Shown: positions 40,565 to 49,380 of the stretch, in pieces | How the letters are laid out: every line of letters begins with the position of its first letter | How positions within the stretch are numbered: position 1 is the first letter of the stretch | Assembly (NCBI GenBank): GCA_963730315.1 | Contig: CAVSRD010000011.1 | Location: 124,001-188,000, forward strand | Origin: VRUE01 sp963730315 | Lineage (GTDB): Bacteria > Actinomycetota > Thermoleophilia > Solirubrobacterales > 70-9 | Length of the DNA: 64,000 nucleotides | Direction of reading: 5' to 3' | The notes under the pieces: generated by a model | What the model was told of the DNA's origin: nothing | Database searches by the model: none | The model's input: only the letters and a program-made list of their open reading frames with translations | Position numbers and translations under genes: made by a program

Positions 40565-41278
40565 CTACAGCGAGTGCGTATCGCCGGGCTCCAGCAGGAC
40601 CACCTGCGAGGAGGTTTGAGCCTCGACGTCCGCCTTGAACGCGCTGCTGTCGGTCTCGATCGGCGGGAAGGTGTTGTAGTGCATCGGGGTCACGGTCGGC
40701 GCCCCTAAGAAGCCAGCCGCGACGACGGCATCGTGACGGTCCATCGTGTAGTGGCCGCCGATCGGCAGCAGGGCGACGTCGACCGGATTGCGCTCGGCGA
40801 TCAGCTTCATGTCGCTGAACAGGCACGTGTCGCCCGCGTGGTAGACCGTCTTGCCGCCGATCTCGATCAGCAGCCCGGCGGGCACGCCGATCACGGTGCC
40901 GCTGGTCGGGCTGAAGGGGGACTCGGAGGAGCCGGGGATGGTGTTCGTGTGCCAGGCCGGGACCAGCTTCACCCAGCCCCAGTCGAACTCGATCGTGCCG
41001 CCCAGGTTCGGGTCGTAGACGCTCTCGATCCCCTGCTCTTCGAGCCATTTGGCCAGCTCGACGATCGCCACGCACTCGGCGCCGGTCCGCTTCACGACGG
41101 AGACCGCATCGGCGACGTGATCGGCGTGGCCGTGGCTGATCGCGACGTGGGTCGGCTCGACCTCCTCGGCGGTCGCCACCGCGGCGGGGTTGTTGGGCTT
41201 CAGGAACGGGTCGACCAGGACGGTGGCGGCCCCCGCGCTCAGCTCGAAGCACGAATGGCCGTGGAACTTGATCTCCAT
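40565..41278 (-). CDS. UPF0173 metal-dependent hydrolase (metallo-beta-lactamase fold)
   Basis: 237 residues. MEIKFHGHSCFEL is the hallmark start of this subfamily. ISHGHADHVADA is the HxHxDH metal motif, HAGDTCLFSDM holds the bridging Asp, and PMHYNTFPPIE the last His. All metal ligands are present, so it should be an active hydrolase; the natural substrate of UPF0173 proteins is unknown. It is tightly linked (2 nt gap) to the small gene upstream. Confidence 0.92.
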   Translation of the reverse strand: MEIKFHGHSCFELSAGAATVLVDPFLKPNNPAAVATAEEVEPTHVAISHGHADHVADAVSVVKRTGAECVAIVELAKWLEEQGIESVYDPNLGGTIEFDWGWVKLVPAWHTNTIPGSSESPFSPTSGTVIGVPAGLLIEIGGKTVYHAGDTCLFSDMKLIAERNPVDVALLPIGGHYTMDRHDAVVAAGFLGAPTVTPMHYNTFPPIETDSSAFKADVEAQTSSQVVLLEPGDTHSL

Positions 41279-41280
41279 CT

Positions 41281-41616
41281 TCAGCTCTCTCTTTCGGTTC
41301 GCTCGCTCTCGTTCTCGGTCAGCTCCTCCTTCAGTGCCCAGCCGACCGCGACTCCGACCATCATCCCCATTCGCGCCTCCTCGGCGAGCAGGGTGCGCAA
41401 CGCGGCGATCCGCTCCTCGGCGTCGGGGACGGTGGCCGCCCTCAGCGTCTCGGCCTCGTGCGACTCGCCGAACCAGCCGCCCTCGGCGAGCGCCCCCGCG
41501 AGCAGCCGCTGCAGCTGCGGCGCCGCTCGGGCGACGACCGTCTCCGCCTCAGCGAAGCGCTCCGCCGAGGCAAGCCGCTCGATCGCGGCCTCGAGCCGCT
41601 CTTCGTCGGGAAGCAT
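41281..41616 (-). CDS. Small helical protein of unknown function
   Basis: 111 residues from the ATG at 41616 (MLPDEERLEAAIERLASAER). Mostly amphipathic helices with Ala/Glu/Leu, then EARMGMMVGVAVGWALKEEL near the end, which may be a short hydrophobic helix. It sits 10 nt downstream of the rhomboid-like gene and 2 nt upstream of the UPF0173 gene, so the three form an operon. No family is recognised. Confidence 0.65.
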   Translation of the reverse strand: MLPDEERLEAAIERLASAERFAEAETVVARAAPQLQRLLAGALAEGGWFGESHEAETLRAATVPDAEERIAALRTLLAEEARMGMMVGVAVGWALKEELTENESERTERES

Positions 41617-41626
41617 CGGCCCGAGC

Positions 41627-42394
41627 TTAATCCGAGCCGCGCAGCGCCGCAGCGGCGAGTCCCGCGAGGCCGCCGACGGCGCCACCGGCCAGCCCCGCGA
41701 AGACGTCGGCGGTCGACTCGAAGATCGGCAGCGCCAAGAGGACGGCGGCAGCGACGGCGACCCCGATCGGGTCGTACTCCTGGTCGATCGCGTGGTGGGC
41801 CTCGTGGCGGCGGATCGCGAACCAGGCGGCGACCGCCCCCAGCGCCATCCCGTTACCGCCGGCGATCACGGCGATGTCCCCCTGGGCACTGGCGACGGCG
41901 CTCGCCGCCAGCATCCCGAGCGAGCCGCAGGCGAGCAGCAGGACACCGGTGGCGATGCTGCCAAGCCGCCTCTCCACACCGATCGCGAAGATCGCCAGGC
42001 CGACCGCGACGACGAACAGGTAGCCGACGTCGGAGTAGGCGAAGGGCGCGGTGAGGAAGCGCCACCACTCGCCCCCAACCGGAACCGTCAGCCCGCCCAG
42101 CGTCGCCAGCGACTCGCCGCTGGCCTGCTGGGCCAGAAGCAACGCCGCGGAGCCCAAGATCGCGGCGAGGGTGGCGTAGGGGCCGTGGGCGGCGATCGCG
42201 CGGCGCGGGATCCGGATGCGGAACAGCCGGCCGGCCGGACCGCGGCGCGGCCTCGCCTCGAGGCCACCGTCGCGACGTTCGAGACGCGGCGCCCGCTTGC
42301 GCAGCCTGGCGCCGCAGTAGGGACACTCGGTGACGTATGGACTGACCTCCGAACCGCAGTTCTTGCAGATGACGCTGAGCTCAGTCTCGCTCAT
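41627..42394 (-). CDS. Zinc-ribbon rhomboid-like membrane protein without catalytic residues
   Basis: 255 residues, ATG at 42394. A zinc ribbon opens the protein (CKNCGSEVSPYVTECPYCGA). Six membrane helices follow with the rhomboid outline: GGEWWRFLTAPFAYSDVGYL matches the first half of the family's L1/TM2 block, ERRLGS follows, and GGNGMALGAVAAWF is the TM4 site. There the GxS of active rhomboids reads GGN, so the nucleophile Ser is replaced, and AGLAGGAVGGLAG replaces the catalytic His helix. It should be a pseudoprotease that binds membrane proteins without cutting. Confidence 0.75.
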   Translation of the reverse strand: MSETELSVICKNCGSEVSPYVTECPYCGARLRKRAPRLERRDGGLEARPRRGPAGRLFRIRIPRRAIAAHGPYATLAAILGSAALLLAQQASGESLATLGGLTVPVGGEWWRFLTAPFAYSDVGYLFVVAVGLAIFAIGVERRLGSIATGVLLLACGSLGMLAASAVASAQGDIAVIAGGNGMALGAVAAWFAIRRHEAHHAIDQEYDPIGVAVAAAVLLALPIFESTADVFAGLAGGAVGGLAGLAAAALRGSD

Positions 42395-42509
42395 GGTGTT
42401 TCGAGGATAACCGCCCAGCCGCAAGCGCTCGCAACCCGGCGGCGATGAGGCTCGCGACCGGGCGCCGGTGGCATACTGCGGGGACACCGATCTTCGAGGA
42501 GGAATCAGC

Positions 42510-43430
42510 GTGGAGTTGAAGAGCCTGACCGAGCAGAAATCGCTTCTCGCAGAGCTGGCGCCCGGAAAACGCACCCGACTGCGCCGGCTGCTGTTCGAGT
42601 TCGGGCCCGGAAACGGGGCCCTGATGCTGCTGCCCATCGACCAGGGCATCGAGCACGGGCCGCGGGACTTCTTCCCCAACCCGGCGTCAAAGGATCCCGA
42701 CTACCAGTTCCGGCTCGCCGCCGAGGCCGGCTACTCCGCCCTCGCCTGCCAGATCGGGATGGCGAGCAAATACTACCCCGACTACGCGGGCCAGGTTCCG
42801 CTGATCCTCAAGGTGAACGGGAAGACCGACATCCCCTCCTCTGCCCACGCCCTCTCGACCTGCAATGCCAGCGTCGAGGACGCGGTGCGGCTCGGCGCCG
42901 ACGCGGTCGGCTACACGCTCTACGTCGGCTCGCCGCGCCAGGACGAGGATCTTGCCCAGCTTCGCGGCGTGCGCGAGGACTGCGAGCGCTACGGGATGCC
43001 GCTGGTGATCTGGGCGTACCCGCGCGGCGAAGCGGTCGACGCCAAGGGCGGCCACGTTTCCTTCTACGCGATCGACTATGCGGCGCGGCTGGCAATGGAG
43101 ATGGGCGCCGACGTGGTGAAGCTCAACATGCCGAAGATCGACCCGGAGAAGGACAAGGACGCCCCCGCCCCCTACAACGAGATGGAAGTCGACGAGGCGG
43201 AGGCGATCCGCCAGTGCGTCGCCTCAGCCGGGCGAGCGCTGGTCGTCCTCTCGGGCGGCTCCAAGGTCGACGACGAGACCGTGCTGACGCACTGCCGCGA
43301 GATCATGGAGGCGGGCGGCAGCGGGGTGATCTTCGGCCGCAACGTTTGGCAGCGCGAGTGGAGCGAGGCGCTGGAGATCATCGCGCAGATCAAGGAGACG
43401 TTGCTGTCGTCCGTGCGACGGATCCCGTAG
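42510..43430 (+). CDS. Class I fructose-bisphosphate aldolase (archaeal/DhnA type)
   Basis: 306 residues from a GTG with GAGGAGG 7 nt upstream. LLPIDQGIEHGPRDFF and SALACQIGMASKYYP are the opening strands of the TIM barrel. ADVVKLNMPKID supplies the Schiff-base Lys, and LVVLSGGSKVDDET plus GVIFGRNVWQRE form the phosphate site. It splits or forms fructose 1,6-bisphosphate without metal. It is divergent from the rhomboid-like operon, and with enolase (48051-49349) is one of two glycolytic genes in the window. Confidence 0.93.
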   Translation: MELKSLTEQKSLLAELAPGKRTRLRRLLFEFGPGNGALMLLPIDQGIEHGPRDFFPNPASKDPDYQFRLAAEAGYSALACQIGMASKYYPDYAGQVPLILKVNGKTDIPSSAHALSTCNASVEDAVRLGADAVGYTLYVGSPRQDEDLAQLRGVREDCERYGMPLVIWAYPRGEAVDAKGGHVSFYAIDYAARLAMEMGADVVKLNMPKIDPEKDKDAPAPYNEMEVDEAEAIRQCVASAGRALVVLSGGSKVDDETVLTHCREIMEAGGSGVIFGRNVWQREWSEALEIIAQIKETLLSSVRRIP

Positions 43431-43509
43431 GGCCCATAGCCCGCTGACCCGAGAGCTCCCCCATCGGGCTCTCGGGGGAGAGAATTCGCCGCCACAGCCT
43501 TTACTTCCC

Positions 43510-44010
43510 ATGCGGCGGCATTGGGCTGGCAGTGCGGTTCTGCTCCTCGCGGTCCTCTTCCTCGTTCTCCGTCCATGGGAGCGGGATCCCCACGAGGGGC
43601 CGGCCGAAGCGGTCGTGCCGGTAACGCGGGTGATCGACGGGGACACGATCGAGGTGCGGATCGGCGGCGGCGTCGAGGACGTGCGGCTGATCGGGATCGA
43701 CACGCCGGAGACGGTGAAGCCGGGCACGCCGGTGCAGTGCTTCGGGCCCCGCGCCTCGCATTTCACGAAACGGCTGCTCGAAGGACGGCGAGTACGTCTC
43801 GTGTTCGGCGCCGAGCGGCGCGATGCCTACGGGAGGCTGCTGGCCTATGTCCGCCTCGGACGCCGCCTGGTCGAGGCGGCGCTGGTCCGCCGTGGGCTGG
43901 CCCGCTCGCTGACGATCCCGCCGAACGACAGCTTCGCGCCGCTCTTTCGGCGCCTCGAGCGGCGCGCCGCGCTGGCCGGGCGCGGCCTCTGGGGCGCCTG
44001 CCGGCCGTAA
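43510..44010 (+). CDS. Secreted or membrane-tethered thermonuclease (SNase fold)
   Basis: 166 residues, ATG at 43510. A single hydrophobic helix at residues 8-21 targets it outside. The OB-fold nuclease core has VIDGDTIEVRIGG (Ca2+-binding Asp), VRLIGIDTPETV (catalytic Arg, Asp, Glu) and RRDAYGRLLAYV (second Arg). These match Arg35/Glu43/Arg87 and the Ca site of staphylococcal nuclease. It should degrade extracellular DNA or RNA. Confidence 0.9.
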   Translation: MRRHWAGSAVLLLAVLFLVLRPWERDPHEGPAEAVVPVTRVIDGDTIEVRIGGGVEDVRLIGIDTPETVKPGTPVQCFGPRASHFTKRLLEGRRVRLVFGAERRDAYGRLLAYVRLGRRLVEAALVRRGLARSLTIPPNDSFAPLFRRLERRAALAGRGLWGACRP

Positions 44011-44067
44011 CGATCGTCACTTTCGAGCCCCTGCAACAAGCCATGCAGCTCTGCTACCGTCCCGCCG

Positions 44068-44331
44068 ATGCCGTCCGGGGCCACCCCCTCGATGAGGATG
44101 CGACAGAGCATCTCCCAGTTCGAGGTTGCATTCGAGCAGGAGACGAGCTTGGAGCGCCGCCGCCGCGAGCAGCTGCGCCGCCGTGCCGCGAGCCGCTCGC
44201 GGGCCCGCCGCATTCTCCGCAACGAGCAGCAGGGAAAAGTGCGCTTCAGCGTGCTCGCGGTCTGCCTGACCGCGACGGTGATCGTCGTAGTGGTCTCGAT
44301 GTTCGAGGCGCTCTCCTTCCTGATCGCCTAG
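44068..44331 (+). CDS. Small basic single-span membrane protein
   Basis: Up to 87 residues; an internal ATG (MRMRQSISQFE) is an alternative start. A very basic helix (ERRRREQLRRRAASRSRARR) precedes one transmembrane helix (VLAVCLTATVIVVVVSMFEA). No family is recognised, and there is a similar small gene 60 nt downstream. Confidence 0.6.
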   Translation: MPSGATPSMRMRQSISQFEVAFEQETSLERRRREQLRRRAASRSRARRILRNEQQGKVRFSVLAVCLTATVIVVVVSMFEALSFLIA

Positions 44332-44388
44332 GAGCCTCTGCACGCTGCGCCGCGAACCCCGGCCCGGGTCGAATAGACTCGCGCGCCG

Positions 44389-44968
44389 ATGGCACGACGC
44401 TCTCTGAAACCACAGCTCAACCAGATCCGCGCCTGGGTGCGGCAGGGCCGCACCGATGCCTGGATCGCCCACCAGCTCGAAGATCTCCGCCGCCGAGCTG
44501 CGGGAGTTCCGCAAGCAGCACGACCTGACTCCCGACGACGAGGAGGCCGGAGCGCAGGATGTAGACCTGCGCGACGAGATCGAGGCGGAGGTCGAGGCGG
44601 CAACCGCCGAAGAGGCGGCCGAGGAAGAGGAGCCGGCCGACGAAGGGGAGGAACCTGAGGAGAAGGAGGAGCAGGAGGAGCGCAAGCCGGACGGCGAGGG
44701 CGAGGGCGGCCCGCGCCCGCGTCGCAGGCGGCGCCGCGGCAGGCGCGGCGGGCGCGGCCGGCGCAAAGAGCTCGAGGCGACCTTCGACCACGGCGACACC
44801 GACGGCTACGGCCTCTGGCTCGACCCTGCGGTCAAGGACAACCCGGTCTATACCGAGCACTGGGCCGGCAAGCGCGAGGTCGTGGTGCGCATCGAGGCCG
44901 ACCAGATCGTCATACGGCTGGCCGGCGAGGCCGGCGACGCCGGCGACGGCGACGATTCAGACGAGTAG
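44389..44968 (+). pseudogene. Acidic/basic low-complexity protein gene split by a 1-nt frameshift
   Basis: The frame from the ATG at 44389 gives MARRSLKPQLNQIRAWVRQG...WIAHQLE. One base further on, the protein continues ISAAELREFRKQHDLTPDDE and runs to 44968. The two join exactly at CTCGAAGATCTCC, where removing one A restores a single frame of about 192 residues. The middle is a long Glu/Ala stretch, then an Arg/Gly-rich block (RPRRRRRRGRRGGRGRRK). The end is an ordered segment with DTDGYGLWLDPAVKD and EVVVRIEADQIVIRLAG. No named family; RNA binding is conceivable for the Arg-rich part. Confidence 0.6.
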
Positions 44969-45280
44969 CTGCCGCCCGCCGGCGAAATCCGTCGCTCCGC
45001 GGAGGTAGAGCCAGAAGGCCGCGTCGGCCAAGGAGCGGGGGTCGGCCGCGGCGGCTGGCGCCGTGTCGAGGGCGATCTGCAGGCACCAGTCGGTCCCCCG
45101 CCCGTACAGCTCCGCCAATTCCGACGCGCGGAAGGTGGGCCCGACGCGGCGCCGCAGCTCGTCGCCGATCGCACCGACGACGCGGTCGGCGAGCTGCCGC
45201 TCGCGGGGCTCCTCGACGTTCTGGAGGACTCGCCAGCCCTCCTCCCATTGGAAGAGCGCGTTCTCGAGCGGATAGCCCAC
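44957..45280 (-). CDS. Conserved-looking protein of unknown function
   Basis: 107 residues from a GTG at 45280 (MGYPLENALFQWEEGWRVLQ). The protein is helical with conserved-looking aromatic pairs, and GTDWCLQIALDTAP followed by AAFWLYLRGATDFAGGR. It is the last gene of the minus-strand run that begins at rplY, and overlaps the convergent low-complexity gene by 12 nt. No family is recognised. Confidence 0.65.
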   Translation of the reverse strand: MGYPLENALFQWEEGWRVLQNVEEPRERQLADRVVGAIGDELRRRVGPTFRASELAELYGRGTDWCLQIALDTAPAAAADPRSLADAAFWLYLRGATDFAGGRQLLV

Positions 45281-45317
45281 CCTGCCAGGTTAGGGCCAAT
45301 CCCGGCAGGGGCTGGCC

Positions 45318-47594
45318 TCACCGGCCAGGCTGCTGCGGGACCACCTGCAACGGCGCGTTGCGCGGGCCGCAGGCAGCGGGGTCGAGGCGGCCGCGAACCT
45401 CCCAGACCGCGACCGGGCCGCTGCGGAGGACCGGCGTCACCGCCGGCTCGCCGCGCAGCCACCCGGCCTCGGGGGAGGCGATCGGCTCGGCGGGGTGGAT
45501 GAAGTTGAGGAAGGGCGCGGTGACGATGTAGTCGAGGTCGGCGGCATTGACGGCGGCGCGGAAGCGGCGGCAGGTGGGGATCGCGTCGAAGCCGCCGTGG
45601 GGCGCTTCGATGCCGAGATAGCGGACCCGGTTGGAGAGGTCGGTTCCGTAGAAGCCGTACTCGAGGAAGCCGGCGGTGGTGCCGGCCAGGCCGATGCGAG
45701 CGTCATCGATGCCCCGGGCCCACCGGTAGGCCGAGTCGAGGTGCATGCCGGGGATGCTCGCCGCCGGGTTCTCGTTCAGATAGCGATCGCGCAGGTAGTC
45801 GCGCTGCACTGGATAAGCGATCGCGACGCTCGCCAGCGCCAGTGCGGCGAAGCCAGTCGCCACGGCAACCAGCGACGCGCCGCGCCGCCGCCACAGCAGC
45901 AGGACGGCCGGGACGAGCACCGCCAGCAGGGCGACGAGCCACCCGAAGAGACGGTCGGGGTCCCGCAGGACGGCGTCGGGACGGTCGGTGGCTGCCCAGA
46001 CGAGGGCAAATGCGGCGAGCAGCCCCAACTGCACGGCGGACGTGGACGTGCCGTCGGTCGGCGATCTGGGCTTGCGAGAGGCGAGGGCCAGGGCGAGCGG
46101 AAGGAGGGCCAGGCCGGCGAGGAGAGCGGGAATCGCGTAGCGGATGTTGATCGCGAAGCCGACCGGGGCGCCCTCGGCGCCGGCGGCGCTGAGCGGCGTG
46201 AACAGGTAGGCGAGCATGCCGAACAAGGTCGCTCCCCCGATCCAGCGCAAGAGGCGATCGCCGCGGCGAAGCGCCAACAAACCGCCGGCTATCGCCCCGG
46301 CGAGGACGAGCGGCCAGAGCAGGCCGAAAGCGTGGTGCAGGCCAGGGGCGAAGTATTCGCGCCAGACGGCGGTGTCGGTCGCGTAGTGGACGACGCTGAA
46401 GTCGGGGCGGCCGCTCTGCAGGCGCTCGGGGTGGGGCAGCGAGATCGGCCCGAGGCTTTCGAGCTGCGGCAGGGGGTTGCCGGCGACGATCAGGTTGCGC
46501 AGGTACCAGTAGCCGCCGGCCGCGAGGGCCGGAACGAACCACCAGGCAGTCGCAGCCCGGCGTCTCCCCGCCGGCGCCAGGAAGACAACCGCCACGGTCA
46601 GCGCCGCCGCCATCGCCACCGCAGTCGACTTCGTGCCGACCGCCATCCCGGCGGCAAGGCCAGCTGCAGCGACGGCCCAGCCCGGAGAGAGCGATCGCCG
46701 CGGCTCGTCGGCTTCTGCGGGTCTTTCCTGCCGCTGGGCCGCCCAGGCATTCACGAGGATCGCGATCGCCGCCAGGAGCAGCGCTGCGGCCATCAGGTCG
46801 TTCTTCGCCGCCCCTGGCTCTCGGACGACCAGCGTGTGGCTGTCCAGCACGATCGCAGCGGCAATCGCCGTCAGCGCCCCGCGCCCCCACGGACGCCCGA
46901 TGCACCACGCGGCCAGGAAGGCCAGTGCCAGCCAGCCGAAGTTGACGAACAGCGACAGCGTGTCGCGGTGGACGATCAGGATCCCCGCCGCGTGCACGAG
47001 TTCCGAGTTCTGCGGGTAGAACCAGTTGGTGAAGACCGTCTCGGTGTAATGCAGCCCGGTCACCGAGTGGCTCTGCGCGATGTCCGTCGCGAACGGCAGG
47101 TGGTACCAGAGGCTGTCGAAGTTGAACACGCCGCGGCCCAGCGCGTCTTTCGCAGTCAGCCCCCAGTGGGCAAACACGACTGCGACCACGGCGATGGCGA
47201 TCAAGGAGGGGAGGGGCGGGATGCCCCCCTCGCGCGCTGAGTTTTTCGCCTCCGACGCTGCCTCTCTCGCCGAGTGATCTGTGCGAAAAACAGGACGCCG
47301 CGCGCTTGGGGACCACCCCGCCCCTCCCCCCCACCCCGCAGCCAGCCCAATCGCCCCCGACAAAGCCAGCGACGCGGCGACCAGAGTGCCGCTGTACAGG
47401 AGGCCAACCACGCCCAGCAGCTCCACTAGCCAGATCAGCAGGGCGACTCCGACCACCGCCTCGACGAGGCGAGCCGGAGGGCCCTCCCAGGTGGGCAGAA
47501 GCTGGCGCCGCAGGCAGACCGCCGAGAAGGCCAGGGAGAGGATCAGCGCTGCCAGCAGGGCGGCGCTGAGGACGTAGGAGCCCGCGCTAACCAC
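45318..47594 (-). CDS. Multi-pass membrane glycosyltransferase-like protein (GT39/GT83 type fold)
   Basis: 758 residues with about 12 transmembrane helices. The first large extracytoplasmic loop has GVFNFDSLWYHLPFATDIAQ, where the Asp is at the place of the catalytic Asp of GT-C enzymes (ArnT, PMT families). AKNDLMAAALLLAA and WWFVPALAAGGYWYLRNLI follow. A C-terminal periplasmic domain (about 620-758) ends the protein. GT-C enzymes move sugars from lipid carriers to proteins or lipids on the outside. Located directly after ftsB, so a cell-envelope job is plausible. Confidence 0.8.
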   Translation of the reverse strand: MVSAGSYVLSAALLAALILSLAFSAVCLRRQLLPTWEGPPARLVEAVVGVALLIWLVELLGVVGLLYSGTLVAASLALSGAIGLAAGWGGGAGWSPSARRPVFRTDHSAREAASEAKNSAREGGIPPLPSLIAIAVVAVVFAHWGLTAKDALGRGVFNFDSLWYHLPFATDIAQSHSVTGLHYTETVFTNWFYPQNSELVHAAGILIVHRDTLSLFVNFGWLALAFLAAWCIGRPWGRGALTAIAAAIVLDSHTLVVREPGAAKNDLMAAALLLAAIAILVNAWAAQRQERPAEADEPRRSLSPGWAVAAAGLAAGMAVGTKSTAVAMAAALTVAVVFLAPAGRRRAATAWWFVPALAAGGYWYLRNLIVAGNPLPQLESLGPISLPHPERLQSGRPDFSVVHYATDTAVWREYFAPGLHHAFGLLWPLVLAGAIAGGLLALRRGDRLLRWIGGATLFGMLAYLFTPLSAAGAEGAPVGFAINIRYAIPALLAGLALLPLALALASRKPRSPTDGTSTSAVQLGLLAAFALVWAATDRPDAVLRDPDRLFGWLVALLAVLVPAVLLLWRRRGASLVAVATGFAALALASVAIAYPVQRDYLRDRYLNENPAASIPGMHLDSAYRWARGIDDARIGLAGTTAGFLEYGFYGTDLSNRVRYLGIEAPHGGFDAIPTCRRFRAAVNAADLDYIVTAPFLNFIHPAEPIASPEAGWLRGEPAVTPVLRSGPVAVWEVRGRLDPAACGPRNAPLQVVPQQPGR

Positions 47595-47615
47595 GGGGCG
47601 CTCCGCGGGGCGGGG

Positions 47616-48017
47616 CTAGCCGCCCAGGCCCTGGACGACGACCGGTCTCTCGCCTTCGGCGATCATTCCCTGGGCCCTCGCCTTGCGGTCGATCACGGCC
47701 GGGTCTTCGGCCGTTTGGACCCGGTTGTGGAGGCGCTTGTTTTCCCTCAGCACCTGGTGGAACTCGGCCTTGGCCGCGCTGGTCGCCGTGTAGGTCTTGA
47801 CGAAGTCGATTGCCGGGTTCAGATAGGAGTAGAGGACGGCGGCTAGGACCAGGGTGAGGGCTATTCGGCCCACTCTGTCCCAGCGAATGCGGCTGGCGCC
47901 GCGCCGGGCCGCCGGCCTGCGGCGGGCGGCCGGACGGCGTTTCCGCCGAGACCCCGTGGAGCGGGATGCGGTGCGGCGCCCTTTCGGTGCGGTCCGGCTG
48001 CGAGCACGGGCTGCCAT
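47616..48017 (-). CDS. FtsB/DivIC-like septum formation initiator
   Basis: 133 residues, ATG at 48017. A basic, Arg-rich cytoplasmic tail (about 45 residues) is followed by a transmembrane helix (ALTLVLAAVLYSYLNP) and a coiled coil (AAKAEFHQVLRENKRLHNRV). The C-terminal DPAVIDRKARAQGMIAEGER is the conserved end of FtsB/DivIC. These bitopic proteins bridge FtsL and FtsQ at the division site. It lies next to enolase, the classical actinobacterial neighbour. Confidence 0.88.
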   Translation of the reverse strand: MAARARSRTAPKGRRTASRSTGSRRKRRPAARRRPAARRGASRIRWDRVGRIALTLVLAAVLYSYLNPAIDFVKTYTATSAAKAEFHQVLRENKRLHNRVQTAEDPAVIDRKARAQGMIAEGERPVVVQGLGG

Positions 48018-48050
48018 GTCCGCTCATTTGCGGCCGAAGGCCGCATTCCT

Positions 48051-49349
48051 TCACCGAACGGTGGCCTGGGCAAACGCGTTCAGGCCGGGAAACACGGCTG
48101 CGGATCCCAATTCCTCCTCGATGCGCAGCAGCCGGTTGTACTTGGCGACGCGGTCGGAGCGCGACGGGGCGCCGGTCTTGATCTGGCCGGCGCCGGTGGC
48201 CACCGCCAGATCGGCGATCGTCGTGTCCTCGGTCTCGCCCGAGCGGTGCGAGATGACGGTCGTGTAGCCGGCCTCGCGGGCGATCCGAATCGCCTCCAGG
48301 GTCTCGGTCAGGGTGCCGATCTGGTTGACCTTGATGAGGATCGAGTTGCCGACGCCCAGCTCGATCCCGCGGCGCAACCGCTCCGGGTTGGTGACGAAGA
48401 GGTCGTCGCCGACCAACTGGACTCGGTCGCCGAGCCGCTCGGTGAGATGCTGCCAGCCGTCCCAGTCCTCCTCGTCCATGCCGTCCTCGAGCGAGACGAT
48501 CGGGAAGCGGGAGCAGGCGTCCTCCCAGTAGGCGGCCATCTGCTCGGAGGAGAGCGTGCGGCCCTCGTGCTCGAGCACGTACGCACCGCCCTCGTAGACC
48601 TCGCTGGCCGCCGGATCGAGGGCGATGAAGACGTCGGCGCCGGGCTCGTGACCGGCCGCCTCGGCGCCCGCCAGAACGGCCTGCAGGGCGGCCTCGTTGG
48701 AGTCGAGGTTGGGGGCGAAACCGCCCTCGTCTCCGCCCGCCGTGGAGAGCCCCTGCGAGGCGAGGCTCTTCTTCAGCGCGTGGAATACCTCGACGCCGAC
48801 CCGCAGGCACTCGGAGAAGCTCGACGCGCCGGCGGGCACCACCATGAACTCCTGGAAGTCGACCGAGTTGTCGGCGTGGGCGCCGCCGTTCAGCACGTTC
48901 ATCATCGGCACCGGCAGGAGGGTCGGCTCGCCGCCGCCGTACAGCCCGGCCAGGTAGCGGTAGAGCGGCTGACCGGAATCGGCCGCGGCGGCCTTCGCGG
49001 CAGCCAGGGAGACGCCGAGGATCGCGTTGGCTCCGAGCCGGCCCTTGTTGGGAGTCCCGTCCAGCTCGACCATCGTCTCGTCGAGCGCTCCCTGCTCGGC
49101 TGCGCGCGCCCCTTGCAGCGCCGCGGCGATCTCCTCGTTGACGTTGGCTACCGCCCGCGAGACGCCCTTCCCCGCCCACGCCTCGCCGCCGTCGCGCAGC
49201 TCGACCGCCTCGAACTCGCCGGTCGAGGCCCCCGAGGGCACTGCGGCGAGGCCTACTGCGCCCGAGTCGAGCGCGACTTCGACCTCAACCGTCGGGTTGC
49301 CGCGCGAGTCGAGGATCTGGCGCGCGCGAATGGAGACGATGGCGCTCAC
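48051..49349 (-). CDS. eno: Enolase (phosphopyruvate hydratase)
   Basis: 432 residues, full length. It starts ARQILDSRGNPTVEVEVAL and has VPSGASTGEFEAVELRDG and the metal ligands in FIALDPAASE, VSLEDGMDEEDWDGW and LVGDDLFVTNPERL. SILIKVNQIGTLTE carries the catalytic Lys, followed by ISHRSGETEDTTIADLAVAT. It interconverts 2-phosphoglycerate and phosphoenolpyruvate in glycolysis. In an operon with the foldase upstream and ftsB downstream. Confidence 0.97.
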   Translation of the reverse strand: MSAIVSIRARQILDSRGNPTVEVEVALDSGAVGLAAVPSGASTGEFEAVELRDGGEAWAGKGVSRAVANVNEEIAAALQGARAAEQGALDETMVELDGTPNKGRLGANAILGVSLAAAKAAAADSGQPLYRYLAGLYGGGEPTLLPVPMMNVLNGGAHADNSVDFQEFMVVPAGASSFSECLRVGVEVFHALKKSLASQGLSTAGGDEGGFAPNLDSNEAALQAVLAGAEAAGHEPGADVFIALDPAASEVYEGGAYVLEHEGRTLSSEQMAAYWEDACSRFPIVSLEDGMDEEDWDGWQHLTERLGDRVQLVGDDLFVTNPERLRRGIELGVGNSILIKVNQIGTLTETLEAIRIAREAGYTTVISHRSGETEDTTIADLAVATGAGQIKTGAPSRSDRVAKYNRLLRIEEELGSAAVFPGLNAFAQATVR

Positions 49350-49380
49350 GGATGCGGCAGTCTATCGGCGGCCGGGGGGG

